Shown here: positions 19,067 to 29,452 of the stretch, piece after piece
Position numbering within the stretch: position 1 is the first letter of the stretch
How the letters are laid out: each line of letters starts with the position of its first letter
Assembly: GCA_019058165.1 (NCBI GenBank)
Contig: JAHLVZ010000003.1
Location: forward strand, 1 to 64,000
Direction: 5' to 3'
DNA length: 64,000 nucleotides
Source of the DNA: Candidatus Heimdallarchaeota archaeon
Lineage (GTDB): Archaea > Asgardarchaeota > Heimdallarchaeia > JABLTI01
The notes under the pieces: model-generated
Databases searched by the model: none
What the model saw: only the letters and a program-made list of their open reading frames with translations
What the model was told of the DNA's origin: nothing
Translations under genes and position numbers: made by a program

Positions 19067-20932
19067 TTATCTTCTTTTTCTTGACTTAATAGACCAAATG
19101 GAAGCAGTGCATAGAATCAGCATTCCTCCAATAACAGAGATTAATGATAAATCAGTTCCATTTGTTCCAAGCCAACCCAAATCAAAACCTGCTATTTTCA
19201 CGTATTTTCTTGCTTCCTGAATGTTATGATTATATTCAATTATATCAAGATTACACCATACACCTAATTTATGATAAATTGGATGATTCACTACTGCATA
19301 TTCTCCTCCATGAACGATGTTATTCATTTCTTCTCTATTCATAGCATAGGAAATTGCTTTCCTTATTGAAAGACCAATAGATATAGAGGGATCACAAGGA
19401 GCTGGTGCACGATTACCAATCACAGGTCTTACTTCTCGCATATTATAACCAAAGAAACCAAAATTCCAAGTGAGATCAGATTGGATTGCAAAATAATCGC
19501 AACAAAAACTATCCCCTCTCTTATCAGGTAAAGAAGTAATATCAAGAAGATCAATTTTTCCTGATTCAAATTCTAAGAGAGATATCTGCTCATTAGGAAT
19601 TATTCGTATTCTTAGTTGATTTATTCCTCCGGAGAAATCTCCGAATCTTGACTCCCAATTTAGGTTTGGATCATCAGTTATTGTTGGATCAATCCACCAA
19701 CTCTCAGGATTAACACATAATGTGGTTTCAGAGCTTATAGTATAATTGCTGATACTAAACAGACCTGTTCCAATGCATTGTGTAGCTAATGAAATCCAGG
19801 ATGGATGAGTAATATCAGGAGTTTTCCCATCTGGTAGTTGGCTTTGGTTCAAAAAGTGTTCTGGCAAGATTATAGTGCTAATAGCTGGTAAGAAGTCAAC
19901 ATATGGGTCTTGATGTCGTGTATCTGGATCACCATCAATAAAAATGTCCATTGTCCATTGATCGAGGATTTCCATTTTAGCGATCCAGTTATACAAATAT
20001 GGGTCATTAGATACATATTTCCAACAATAAAGGGTGAAGTAAACATCATGAATATCGAAATACTCACTGGTGAACAAGCTATCTGAATCATTTTGCCATT
20101 TAACGCCTTGTCTTGCAGTTATTCTCAACCAAGTATCATTCAGCATTGTGAAGTTTTCTGCTAAATGCGGCCAAACACTCAGATCATTATCATACCAGAT
20201 TAAAGGATCATAACATGCTTTCACAACAAAATCAGATGCAGAGTCATGCTCAAAAATTGGTGTTAAGTCAGACCAAGCAGCATCTGCAATTACAAGTTCT
20301 TTAGAATCTACTTGTCCTGTATGTGTGGTGTCCCAGGACATCTTCCCCCAAGATTGAAGAATTCCTTCTGAAAAATTATATCCTTCCAATTCTGGCCAAT
20401 AAGCCATATATGTTCGAGGTGTGAATGTTGGTTGTAGAGGTAGGATCTTATCCATAAGATACTGTTCCCACGCCCAGTAATGTTGTTTTCGTTCCTCTGA
20501 ATTTGGGGGCATGATCAAATTACCTTGTCTCATGTACCACTCATTCAACCCTGTTCCTAGGCACTCATCCCCATCCATACTTGTATGGTACCCAAACAAG
20601 TTGAGTGAGCCATTTTCATTATAAACACCAGTGAAGTCTGGATCAGCACTTCTTCCAGATAAATCAGTATAACAAATATCAAAATCTCTATAGACGAGTA
20701 ATTCACCTACAAATGTCGGCCAATCTTGGATGATTACTTCTAGATTTATTCCGATTCTAGCCAATTGATCTCTGAGTAAATACCCATAATCCGGTCTTAC
20801 TCCTCCTCCATTTGTTTTAAAAACCAATGTAAAAAATGGAGCTTTAGATTCTACTGTGTTAGTATTCAAATAGATATAACAAAAACTTGTAAGAACTAAT
20901 ACTACTAATAGTAAACTATACCCTTTCTTCAT
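19067..20932 (-). CDS. Circularly permuted extracellular solute-binding protein (SBP_bac_5), C-terminal TM
   Basis: Canonical C-terminal module (LARIGINLEVIIQDWPTFV...DPDFTGVYNENGSLN) precedes canonical N-terminal module (WPHLAENF...GVKW...IHDVYFTLY). Confidence 0.7.
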   Translation of the reverse strand: MKKGYSLLLVVLVLTSFCYIYLNTNTVESKAPFFTLVFKTNGGGVRPDYGYLLRDQLARIGINLEVIIQDWPTFVGELLVYRDFDICYTDLSGRSADPDFTGVYNENGSLNLFGYHTSMDGDECLGTGLNEWYMRQGNLIMPPNSEERKQHYWAWEQYLMDKILPLQPTFTPRTYMAYWPELEGYNFSEGILQSWGKMSWDTTHTGQVDSKELVIADAAWSDLTPIFEHDSASDFVVKACYDPLIWYDNDLSVWPHLAENFTMLNDTWLRITARQGVKWQNDSDSLFTSEYFDIHDVYFTLYCWKYVSNDPYLYNWIAKMEILDQWTMDIFIDGDPDTRHQDPYVDFLPAISTIILPEHFLNQSQLPDGKTPDITHPSWISLATQCIGTGLFSISNYTISSETTLCVNPESWWIDPTITDDPNLNWESRFGDFSGGINQLRIRIIPNEQISLLEFESGKIDLLDITSLPDKRGDSFCCDYFAIQSDLTWNFGFFGYNMREVRPVIGNRAPAPCDPSISIGLSIRKAISYAMNREEMNNIVHGGEYAVVNHPIYHKLGVWCNLDIIEYNHNIQEARKYVKIAGFDLGWLGTNGTDLSLISVIGGMLILCTASIWSIKSRKRR

Positions 20933-21046
20933 TTAGCTCAGCCATCCATTTCTTCGAGACTAATGAACTCTCAAACAATAATATAAACCATCGAGGTTTA
21001 TATCATTTTCTATCTTTAAAATTTAATTTTTGTCAGTGGTTTGACT

Positions 21047-21682
21047 CTAAAAACGGGCGGAATACAATTTAACTAAATTCTTCGGAACCCTATTTTGTGG
21101 GCAATGAAGATTCACACATTTTGAGCATAGTTTTGAAGCCAATCCTACAGCGTAATAGATTCCAGTTAGAATTGTCACTCCTAAGAAAATAGAAAACATA
21201 ATCAGTTGATGATTTTTAAAATCACTTACCTTTGTTAACAAGAACCATATTCCGTATGTTTGAATTGTTGTTGGGAACAGCAAAAAGAAAAAGTGACCGG
21301 TAAAATTAACAATCTTCTCTAAGATGTTCATTGGTTTCGATTGATATTTCCAAATTTTTGGTAATGGTTCCATGAATTTCTTTTGTTCATAATATGGACA
21401 ATGAGAGCACAGTACCTTTAATCTGATGATGAAGAAATATACTACAAGAAAACTAGTATAAATTATCGAATAAACTCTAATTCCGGACCAGATACTAAAG
21501 AGAACCATACCTATTGTTGATACGAGTAGATATGGAGAAAAGACTCTTTGAAATTGCCATAGTAGTTTTCTTTCCCATTTACAATTTAATTTGTTTTCTA
21601 ACACACAATTAGTGCATTTATTCTTCTTAAAAGCTTGACAATAAGTTGTTTCATCCTTTTCTTCTTGTTTTGTGTCAGCCAT
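21047..21682 (-). CDS. Cysteine-rich multi-pass membrane protein, unknown
   Basis: TM helices flanked by Cys clusters (CTNCVLENKLNC, CSHCPYY, CSKCVNLHC). Confidence 0.6.
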   Translation of the reverse strand: MADTKQEEKDETTYCQAFKKNKCTNCVLENKLNCKWERKLLWQFQRVFSPYLLVSTIGMVLFSIWSGIRVYSIIYTSFLVVYFFIIRLKVLCSHCPYYEQKKFMEPLPKIWKYQSKPMNILEKIVNFTGHFFFLLFPTTIQTYGIWFLLTKVSDFKNHQLIMFSIFLGVTILTGIYYAVGLASKLCSKCVNLHCPQNRVPKNLVKLYSARF

Positions 21683-21687
21683 TTATC

Positions 21688-23592
21688 TCAGCTTTCAATA
21701 TCATAATTTTTTTTTCTTTTTATGAAAACAGTTACTACCCAAAGGATAGTTGATATTGCAATAAAATAAGTATACCCAGAGATCATTTTTGATATTCCTG
21801 TTGCAGGCGTATAATCGACAGCATATCCTGCTAGATCCATGTAATATTTTGCTTTCTGTAAATTATAATTGTAACGAATAACATTTGGATTAATCCAAAC
21901 ACCAGAATTTGGAGATAATGGAGTATAATAAATAGCATATTCTCCCTCATGGATATTGCTATTAATTTCCACTAAATTAATTGCATATGATATTGCTTTC
22001 CTAACTGCTAATCCAATAGTGATTGAATCATCAAGGGGGCATGGTTCTCTACTACCAATATGAGGACGATTTTCTCTCATATTATAAGCAATAAATGAAA
22101 ATGATTCGGTCGATTTGTACTGCAAATCAAATCTGATATCCGTTAGAAACTCATCTTTTTTATCAGGATTCCATCCTATAGAATGAAGATCAACCTTCCC
22201 TGCTTCAAACTCAAGGAGTGCTGTTTGTAGATCGGGCATTATTCTTATTCTTAATTGATCAAGCCCACCTGAGAAATCTCCGAATCGTCTATTCCATTCT
22301 AGGTTTGGATCACTTGTTATGGAGGTATTTAATCTCCAACTTTCAGGATTTATTGTAAGAATTGTCTCTATACCTTCATAGAATTGGCTAATTTCGAACA
22401 ACCCAGTTCCAAAACAATGATTACTAAAAATCTCCCAAGAAGTATGATTACTGTCAGGTGTTACTCCATCTGGTAACTGGGTTTGATTCAAATAGTGTTC
22501 CGGCAGGATTAAATCTGTCAGTGTAGATAAATACGGAGCATATGGCTCATTTTCTTCGGTGATTTGATTCCCATCTATGTAGATATCTAATGTGTAATTA
22601 TCTATAATTTCCATATGTTCTATCCAATCATAGAGATGTTGATCATTTGAGAGGTATTTCCAACTATAAAATGTGAAATAAACATCTTCAACATCTAAAT
22701 ATTCATTGGTAAAATTTCCTTCATAATCAGAAGCCCATTTTACTCCTTCTCTTATTTTTATTCTGATGTGTGTATCATTAATATGGGTATAGCTTTCTGC
22801 CAGATGTGGCCAAACAATTTGATCTCCATCGAAAGAAATTAGGGAATCCATGCAAGCACTGCTAATGAAATTTGAGGAAGTATACTCTTGGGATAGTGGG
22901 TTTAAATCAGTCCAAGCAGCATCAGTTATTACTAATTCATCGGTACTTACTTGTCCTTCATGAGACCCATCCCAAGACATCTTACCCCATGACTGCAAAA
23001 TACTATCTGTATAATTATAGCCTTCTAAATTGCTCCAATATGCCATAGTTGTTTGAGGTGAAAATGCCGGTAACATTGGACAGATTTTATCCATCAGGTA
23101 ATCTTGCCATGCCCAGTAGTGCTGAATTCTTTCGGGAGAATTTGGGGGCATTATTTTCGTTCCTTCTCTCAGATACCACTCATTTACACCTGTTCCTAAA
23201 TCATCATCCCAATCCATTGATGTGTCATAGCCAAAAATATTCAATGATCCATTTTCATTATAAATTCCAGTAAAATCCGGGTCATAACCTCCTCCTGATA
23301 AACCTAAAAACGTAATGTCAAAATTCCTTGTATATAACAATTCTTGAACATATGTTGGAAAATCAACAATGCGAATATCTAGTTGAATTCCTATTCGAGA
23401 TAAATGTTGTTTAAAGAAATTGAAATAATCAGGCCTAACTCCTCCACCATGTTCCAATCCAGACAAAGTAAAATTATAAGTAACTGCTTCTGTTTTTAAA
23501 GGGTGCAGTGTGATTACATTAGCGAAAAAAACTGTTGTTATTAGTAACATCAACAATGCATTTCTCGTAAAACACCTCATTATAACAGCCAA
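21688..23592 (-). CDS. Circularly permuted extracellular solute-binding protein (SBP_bac_5), C-terminal TM
   Basis: Same permuted order as 19067-20932. Confidence 0.7.
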   Translation of the reverse strand: MAVIMRCFTRNALLMLLITTVFFANVITLHPLKTEAVTYNFTLSGLEHGGGVRPDYFNFFKQHLSRIGIQLDIRIVDFPTYVQELLYTRNFDITFLGLSGGGYDPDFTGIYNENGSLNIFGYDTSMDWDDDLGTGVNEWYLREGTKIMPPNSPERIQHYWAWQDYLMDKICPMLPAFSPQTTMAYWSNLEGYNYTDSILQSWGKMSWDGSHEGQVSTDELVITDAAWTDLNPLSQEYTSSNFISSACMDSLISFDGDQIVWPHLAESYTHINDTHIRIKIREGVKWASDYEGNFTNEYLDVEDVYFTFYSWKYLSNDQHLYDWIEHMEIIDNYTLDIYIDGNQITEENEPYAPYLSTLTDLILPEHYLNQTQLPDGVTPDSNHTSWEIFSNHCFGTGLFEISQFYEGIETILTINPESWRLNTSITSDPNLEWNRRFGDFSGGLDQLRIRIMPDLQTALLEFEAGKVDLHSIGWNPDKKDEFLTDIRFDLQYKSTESFSFIAYNMRENRPHIGSREPCPLDDSITIGLAVRKAISYAINLVEINSNIHEGEYAIYYTPLSPNSGVWINPNVIRYNYNLQKAKYYMDLAGYAVDYTPATGISKMISGYTYFIAISTILWVVTVFIKRKKNYDIES

Positions 23593-23788
23593 ATTAAACT
23601 TGTACTTTTCTTATTATATATTTTTTCTGAATATAATCGCAAATTTAAGTTTATTATATTACATTTTGAGGATTTGAATCTTAAGATTTTAACTCATTAC
23701 TATTAATTAATATCTAGAGAATTGTTAAACTAGTTCTATAAGCAATTTTTATGAATAGCTAAAACAAACTATTATTGAGGTAAAAAAA

Positions 23789-24298
23789 ATGGAAATGATG
23801 GAAGGAATTCTTACAAGGAGAAGCATTCGTAAATTTACTGATAAACCTGTTTCTAAGGAGGATATTAACGATCTATTAAAGGCTGCTATGCAAGCTCCTT
23901 CAGCAGGCAACAATCAACCATGGTATTTCATAGTCATTGACGATCGCAAGATTTTAGACAAAATACCAGAGTTTCATCCTTACTCGAAAATGTTGAAAGA
24001 AGCTCCAATTGCAATTTTGATTTGTGCCAAAGTTACTACTGAGAAATATTGCGATTATTGGGTCCAAGATTGTTCTGCTGCAACCCAGAATCTGCTTCTT
24101 GCTGCTCATGCCAAAGGTCTTGGAGCAGTTTGGTTGGGTGTTTATCCAATTCAAGAACGAGTTGTTGGTATTACTGATTTAATAGGGCTCCCATCGGATG
24201 TATTTCCTCTTTCTTTGAATGCAATAGGTTATCCTTCTGAGAAAAAGGAACCAGTTGATCGTTTCAAAGAGGAAAAAATAAAATACAATAAATGGTGA
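23789..24298 (+). CDS. Nitroreductase family protein
   Basis: ILTRRSIRKFTDKPV...APSAGNNQPWYFIVI. Confidence 0.9.
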   Translation: MEMMEGILTRRSIRKFTDKPVSKEDINDLLKAAMQAPSAGNNQPWYFIVIDDRKILDKIPEFHPYSKMLKEAPIAILICAKVTTEKYCDYWVQDCSAATQNLLLAAHAKGLGAVWLGVYPIQERVVGITDLIGLPSDVFPLSLNAIGYPSEKKEPVDRFKEEKIKYNKW

Positions 24299-24403
24299 GT
24301 CTTTTTTCACCATTTTTTTCTTTGCCTACACCAACGGTTTATTAAGTTTATTTTGTCCTTATTTTCACTTGCTTCCTACTAACATATGGTGTTTGGGGTT
24401 AAC

Positions 24404-24743
24404 TATGAGCGTTAAATTAATTCTTAATACACCGGATCTAACTATTGGGGGTAATGCTCCTAAGAGATCTGTTGATTTGAAACCTGCTGATTACCTGGAT
24501 AAAACCATAAAGCAAGTTGTTTCTCAACATGTTTTCGCTGATATTCTTAAGGGTCAAGATGAAAGTGTTATGCAACAAGCAGTTGAACTTATTTTCAATT
24601 TCATTCAACCAAAGGGTATTGAAGATCCTCCTACTTGGTGGGTTAAACCATTTACTTCTCTTATTACTAAAGGAACCAAAGAAGTTGTTCTTGACTTAGA
24701 ATTTAGTGAAGAAGGGATTGCTTTCATGAAACAAATGATGTAG
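24404..24743 (+). CDS. Small conserved-looking protein, unknown
   Basis: ORF with internal ATG MSVKLILNTPDLTIGG preferred as start. Confidence 0.5.
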
Positions 24744-24848
24744 AATTCTCCTGAAGATTGCTATTTTTCTTCTTTTTTTTCTTTTCCTTTGCTTATAACA
24801 AAATATAAGTAAGGTTACTTTTTCCTTTACATCAGAAAATTATCAGAT

Positions 24849-26357
24849 GTGTCTGAAATGAAAGTTTCCACAGTGATTTCTGTTTTAGAAAAAATTGATG
24901 CACCATTAATTATAGTTGGTGCTGTTGAGAAAGCTAAGGATGATTCCTTAGTTGGGAAAGATAAAGGTTCTCTTGGCAAGGTCGTTAAGGAAATTATTGA
25001 GCTTGATGACTTTAAAGGTGAATCCGGCGAGCTTCTTTTCACATATACTCAAGGTGAACTTCCAGCAAAACGTCTTCTTCTTGTTGGGTTAGGCAAGGAA
25101 GAAGAGCTTAAAGCTGAGAGTATAAGAAAAGCTTTAGGCAATGCTTCTAGAAAAGCTCGAGATCTTAATGTCAAGAAAGTAGCTATTAGTTTTAATCATT
25201 TCTTACGAAACAAAATTCCACTTGCTGATGTTGCAGAAGCTCTTGTCCAAGGGATAATCATGGGTAGTTTCCAGAATTTAAAATATAAGACAAAAGATTT
25301 GGATAAGTTCAAGCACATAGAAGAACTCGTCATCTTTAGTTCTGATGCTGATGAAAAAGCTTTGAAAGCAGCAGTAAAATCTGGCAAAGTAATCGCAAAA
25401 GCAGTCAACTTTTGTAGGGAAATGGCTTGGGGTCCAGCAAATGACATCACCCCCACAAAATTAGCTGAGGAAGCAATACGATTAGATAAAGAATATGGCA
25501 TCAAAACCACCGTGTTTGATCGTAAAAAATCCGAGGAAATTGGATTACATAGCTTTTTGGCTGTCGCTCAAGGAACTGAAGAACCTCCCAAATTCATTAT
25601 CATGGATTATGGTTCTGAGAAGAAAGATGTTGATACTATTGCTTTAATTGGCAAAGCTATTACTTTTGATACAGGTGGTATAAGTCTAAAACCAAGCCAA
25701 GGTATGCCCAGCATGAAGGCTGATATGACCGGTGGAGCTGTTGTTATCGCTGCAATGGAAGCCATTGCACAATTAAAACCAGATTTAAGGATTGTAGGAG
25801 TTGTTCCTGCAACTGACAACATGCCTTCTGGTAAAGCTTATCATCCCGGAGATATCGTCAAGAGTTACAGTGGACAGACTATAGAAGTCGTTAGCACTGA
25901 TGCAGAGGGAAGGATGGTCATCAATGATGCCCTAACTTATGCAGCTCGAAACTACAAACCAAAAGCTATGTTTGATTTTGCTACCCTTACTGGGTCAATA
26001 AGTGTTGCTTTAGGCAATCATGCCATTGGTTACTTTGCAAATGATGATGATTTAGCAGAGATACTTGAGAAAGCATCTGAAACTAGTGGTGAACGCATCT
26101 GGCGTATGCCATTATGGAAAGTGTATGATCAACAATTTAAAAGCGATGTTGCGGACTTTAAACACACAGGCGGTCGTCCTGGTGGAGCAATCACAGCTGC
26201 AAGATTCTTGAGTAAATTTGTAGAGGAATTTCCTTGGATTCATATGGATATTGCTGGTGTCTCCGGACAAGAAAGCGACAAGGACTATAATCCTCAAGGA
26301 AGCAAAGGTGCAGCAGTTCGTTTAATTGTTGATGTTTTAAGATATTGGAAAAAGTAA
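24849..26357 (+). CDS. pepA: Leucyl aminopeptidase (M17 family)
   Basis: GKAITFDTGGISLKP; STDAEGRMVINDALTYA. Confidence 0.9.
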   Translation: MSEMKVSTVISVLEKIDAPLIIVGAVEKAKDDSLVGKDKGSLGKVVKEIIELDDFKGESGELLFTYTQGELPAKRLLLVGLGKEEELKAESIRKALGNASRKARDLNVKKVAISFNHFLRNKIPLADVAEALVQGIIMGSFQNLKYKTKDLDKFKHIEELVIFSSDADEKALKAAVKSGKVIAKAVNFCREMAWGPANDITPTKLAEEAIRLDKEYGIKTTVFDRKKSEEIGLHSFLAVAQGTEEPPKFIIMDYGSEKKDVDTIALIGKAITFDTGGISLKPSQGMPSMKADMTGGAVVIAAMEAIAQLKPDLRIVGVVPATDNMPSGKAYHPGDIVKSYSGQTIEVVSTDAEGRMVINDALTYAARNYKPKAMFDFATLTGSISVALGNHAIGYFANDDDLAEILEKASETSGERIWRMPLWKVYDQQFKSDVADFKHTGGRPGGAITAARFLSKFVEEFPWIHMDIAGVSGQESDKDYNPQGSKGAAVRLIVDVLRYWKK

Positions 26358-26390
26358 AGGTGAAGTATTGTTTCACCTTTTTATCATTTC

Positions 26391-27338
26391 TTATCGAACT
26401 ACCAGATTCGCCTTTTTATCAGCTACTCCAATTTTTGCAATAGTACCTGAATTAAATTCGAGAAAATCTTTTTGTATACCATCACTAAAAATGACTCCAT
26501 TTTCTGGCATATTTGACTCTATAATTAATTCATCATCTGAGTAGATTGTATCATAAATCATTGTTGCTTCGGAGATTTTACTGATGAAAGGTTCTCTTAC
26601 TGCAAAGGAGAGATAACTTGCATCCCATGGAAAACGATATTCATCTTCAGTAGCTTGCTCCAACCAAACATCGTTTCTTCTGAATTGATTTACTAAACCT
26701 ATTGCACCTGTTATGATAGATTTAAACCAAGCAGATGAACCTGCACCTGTTGATACAATTATCCCACTTGAACTATGAGGTTCGGTTCTTCCTTTGAATG
26801 TAATTGAATAACGAGCGGAACCATGTGATTTGTGACCAATGAATAAATCATTTACACCATATAGTTGTTGATTATTGTTTAGTTTTGCAACTGCCATTGT
26901 TACTCTAATTACCGAATGATCGCCGTCTACCACTTTCTTCAATATTTTAGGAAATTGTTCAACAGAAAATGGTATCATGACACCGTCAAACCTTTCCGGA
27001 TCAGGATTCACTGCAATTATTAGTTGATTCTCGAGATATTTTGCAGTATTAATTACTAATCCATCTTGACCGATGCAAACGACTAGGTTATTTGGTCCAA
27101 AGAGAAAATTTGGGAGAAATGATTTTTCGATCATTTGATATTTAATATCCAGTGGCATTGATTTTTTCAGCTTATCAAGTGATACATAGTATTGTTTATG
27201 GGCAGCTTCATAATCTTCGAACGAGCCACCCATGTGTTCTATGTAAAATTTTGCTTGTGATTTCGTATTGAATCGCTCTATAAGTTCTTCTAACCAAGTT
27301 TTTTTGGTTACAACAACTATTTTGTCAATCTTGACCAT
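26391..27338 (-). CDS. NAD kinase-like protein
   Basis: CIGQDGLVINTAKYL (cf. GGDG) and GIIVSTGAGSSAWFKSI (cf. GLxVSTPTGSTAY). Confidence 0.6.
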   Translation of the reverse strand: MVKIDKIVVVTKKTWLEELIERFNTKSQAKFYIEHMGGSFEDYEAAHKQYYVSLDKLKKSMPLDIKYQMIEKSFLPNFLFGPNNLVVCIGQDGLVINTAKYLENQLIIAVNPDPERFDGVMIPFSVEQFPKILKKVVDGDHSVIRVTMAVAKLNNNQQLYGVNDLFIGHKSHGSARYSITFKGRTEPHSSSGIIVSTGAGSSAWFKSIITGAIGLVNQFRRNDVWLEQATEDEYRFPWDASYLSFAVREPFISKISEATMIYDTIYSDDELIIESNMPENGVIFSDGIQKDFLEFNSGTIAKIGVADKKANLVVR

Positions 27339-27351
27339 CTACATTACCTTG

Positions 27352-28215
27352 CTATTTTTTGGTCTCTTTTAGAATCGAAGCAAGTATGTCTGGTGTTATT
27401 GTTAAGGTGTCTATTTTCTCTGCGTTTTCACCTATTTCCTTGAGTGCTAGAGCGAGTAATACATTAGGAGCTAATTTCTTGTAAGCTGCAAGCTCTGTTT
27501 CTTTTGCTTTTGCGTGAAACTCTGCTTCTTTAATAATGTTTGCTCCTTCTAATGCAATCAATTCTTTTCGTTTCTTTTCCAAAGTAATTTGTGAATTGAG
27601 TTCGTTTTCCTTAATCTTGCTTTCTTGTTCCACTGCTACAGCTCTTCTTTCATAAATAGCTTTGTCTGCTTTCATTTGCAAGTTTTCTCTATATTCAGCT
27701 TCTAACGCTCGAGCAATTTCAGGTGTAGGAGTAATTGCTAGAAAAGTGATTGAGAGAATATCTATCCCCATTTCTTTTATTATCGCTTGCCCTTCTACTG
27801 ATTCCAAAACTACACTAGTTAGTTTCTCGGAAGCAACCAATGCATCTTCCAAAACCATTTTCTCAACTTCACTTCGAGTTCTAACCTGAATAACATTTCT
27901 TATTCTTAACTCGAGTTTTTCTGGATCTTCAGTTTGATATTGTCTTGTTCGGGGGTGTATTTGGAAGTCAAGAATTGTAGCCATCCTCTTAGGATCTTTA
28001 ATTCTGTAAGTGAAACGTCCTTGAAGAGTAATTGCTTATTTATTCTTGGTTGTTTCATTAAACACAAATCCAGAATCATTTGTCAATGCAGGAATTGCTG
28101 CAATGCTTGTGTTCATCTTGAAATAGAAGAAGCTTAAACCTAAACCAGCACGTCTTCTTTTTCCATCAACAAATTTAATGAGATATTTTGAAGGATCTCC
28201 TCTAAAGTAAGCCAT
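27352..28215 (-). pseudogene. SPFH/band-7 (stomatin/prohibitin-like) protein gene interrupted by an in-frame TAA
   Basis: In-frame ATG at 28215 gives MAYFRGDPSKYLIKFVDGKRRR...NETTKNK*AITLQGRFTYRIKDPKRMATILDF; TAA at complement(28036..28038); intact ORF only from 27984. Confidence 0.65.
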
Positions 28216-28509
28216 TTTAATTCACCATTAAGTTATCTGATTCATTTTTTATTGTTTTAATTTATTCTGAATAATAATCAATTTCTTTCCTTTTATTTTA
28301 ACTTTTCACATAAGAAAAACTTAGATATTGATTCATAAGAAATCTAATTTTTCCATAATTCAGTTTTGCGTTCAACTATAATTATTTATATGATGCGACA
28401 GAAAATTAATTGTGCCGATAAAAATAGGGTTGAATTAGTTAAAAATATTCATACTAAAAACAATACAACGCAATTGAATTTAAAGAAAAATTAAACTGGG
28501 GCTGATTAA

Positions 28510-29277
28510 TTGATGATTCAGGATGCAAATATGGCTAAATTGATTCGATTTACTGAGAGTAAAATTATTTGCACTGGAGGTGTTGTATTTATTGGTGATG
28601 GCAATACAGGTAAAACACATACTGCCATGAGTATAACTGAATTTAAAGGAAAATCCTTTTTCAATCTTAGCGATGCAACTATGAAGAAATCAGTAAATTT
28701 GGAATGGGATTACTTTATTTTTCAATCAAACATTGAAGAATATCTCATTAGAACAAGTTCACAAATCTTTATCATGCCTGGTCAAAAAGGGAGAGCTAGG
28801 ATGGGTGAAGGGTTAGCTTTCGAGGATGCAGCGGATCTATACTTCCACGTAGCGCCAATTAAAGTTGTTTTATCATTAATTCTAACTTTTGATTTAACAG
28901 ACATCGAAACATTTCTGGAACTGGAATATTGGTTAGGTAGAGCCATTGAGAGAGAGATAGTTCAGCCATATACAAGTATAATAATTCTAGGAACTCATTT
29001 AGATCAAGAAGGCCGAATGGTTACTGATGAGAATATGCAAGAAGCAAAGACCTTTGTAAGAGATCTCATCTTGGAGAAAACAGGTCTTGATAAAAATATT
29101 GTAGACATTCATACTATCAAAGTTTCCAATCTTACAGGTGAGGGTATTGATGAGTTAAAATCAGCTATTAATATTTCTTTTTTTTCAGCTTTTAATTTAA
29201 ACCATTACATTACTGAACAAAAAGAAAACAATAATCGTGATGAACCAGAAGAACCATCAAGTTCTGTTTATATTTGA
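28510..29277 (+). CDS. Divergent Ras-superfamily-like GTPase
   Basis: P-loop GDGNTGKTH; MPGQKGRARMGE; LGTHLDQEG. Confidence 0.65.
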   Translation: MMIQDANMAKLIRFTESKIICTGGVVFIGDGNTGKTHTAMSITEFKGKSFFNLSDATMKKSVNLEWDYFIFQSNIEEYLIRTSSQIFIMPGQKGRARMGEGLAFEDAADLYFHVAPIKVVLSLILTFDLTDIETFLELEYWLGRAIEREIVQPYTSIIILGTHLDQEGRMVTDENMQEAKTFVRDLILEKTGLDKNIVDIHTIKVSNLTGEGIDELKSAINISFFSAFNLNHYITEQKENNNRDEPEEPSSSVYI

Positions 29278-29452
29278 TTTTTTTTTACCACATTATAAAT
29301 ACTTAAAAGTTTGTTTTGTCGTTCATTAAAATAAGACTAAAGAAAGAATCTTTGAACAAGATGGATTAATTGATTTTTTCCTAAGAATTAAATTTATGAT
29401 TTTTGAAAAAAGCATATACTAGGTTAAAAATGAAATTAAAACGAGGTCTCGA

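Noticed and set aside
9055-23592. ABC-2 genes at 9-11.8 kb as the transporter for the SBP-like proteins
   Set aside because: The permeases are ABC-2 exporter type, not Opp/Dpp importers, and are separated by unrelated genes.
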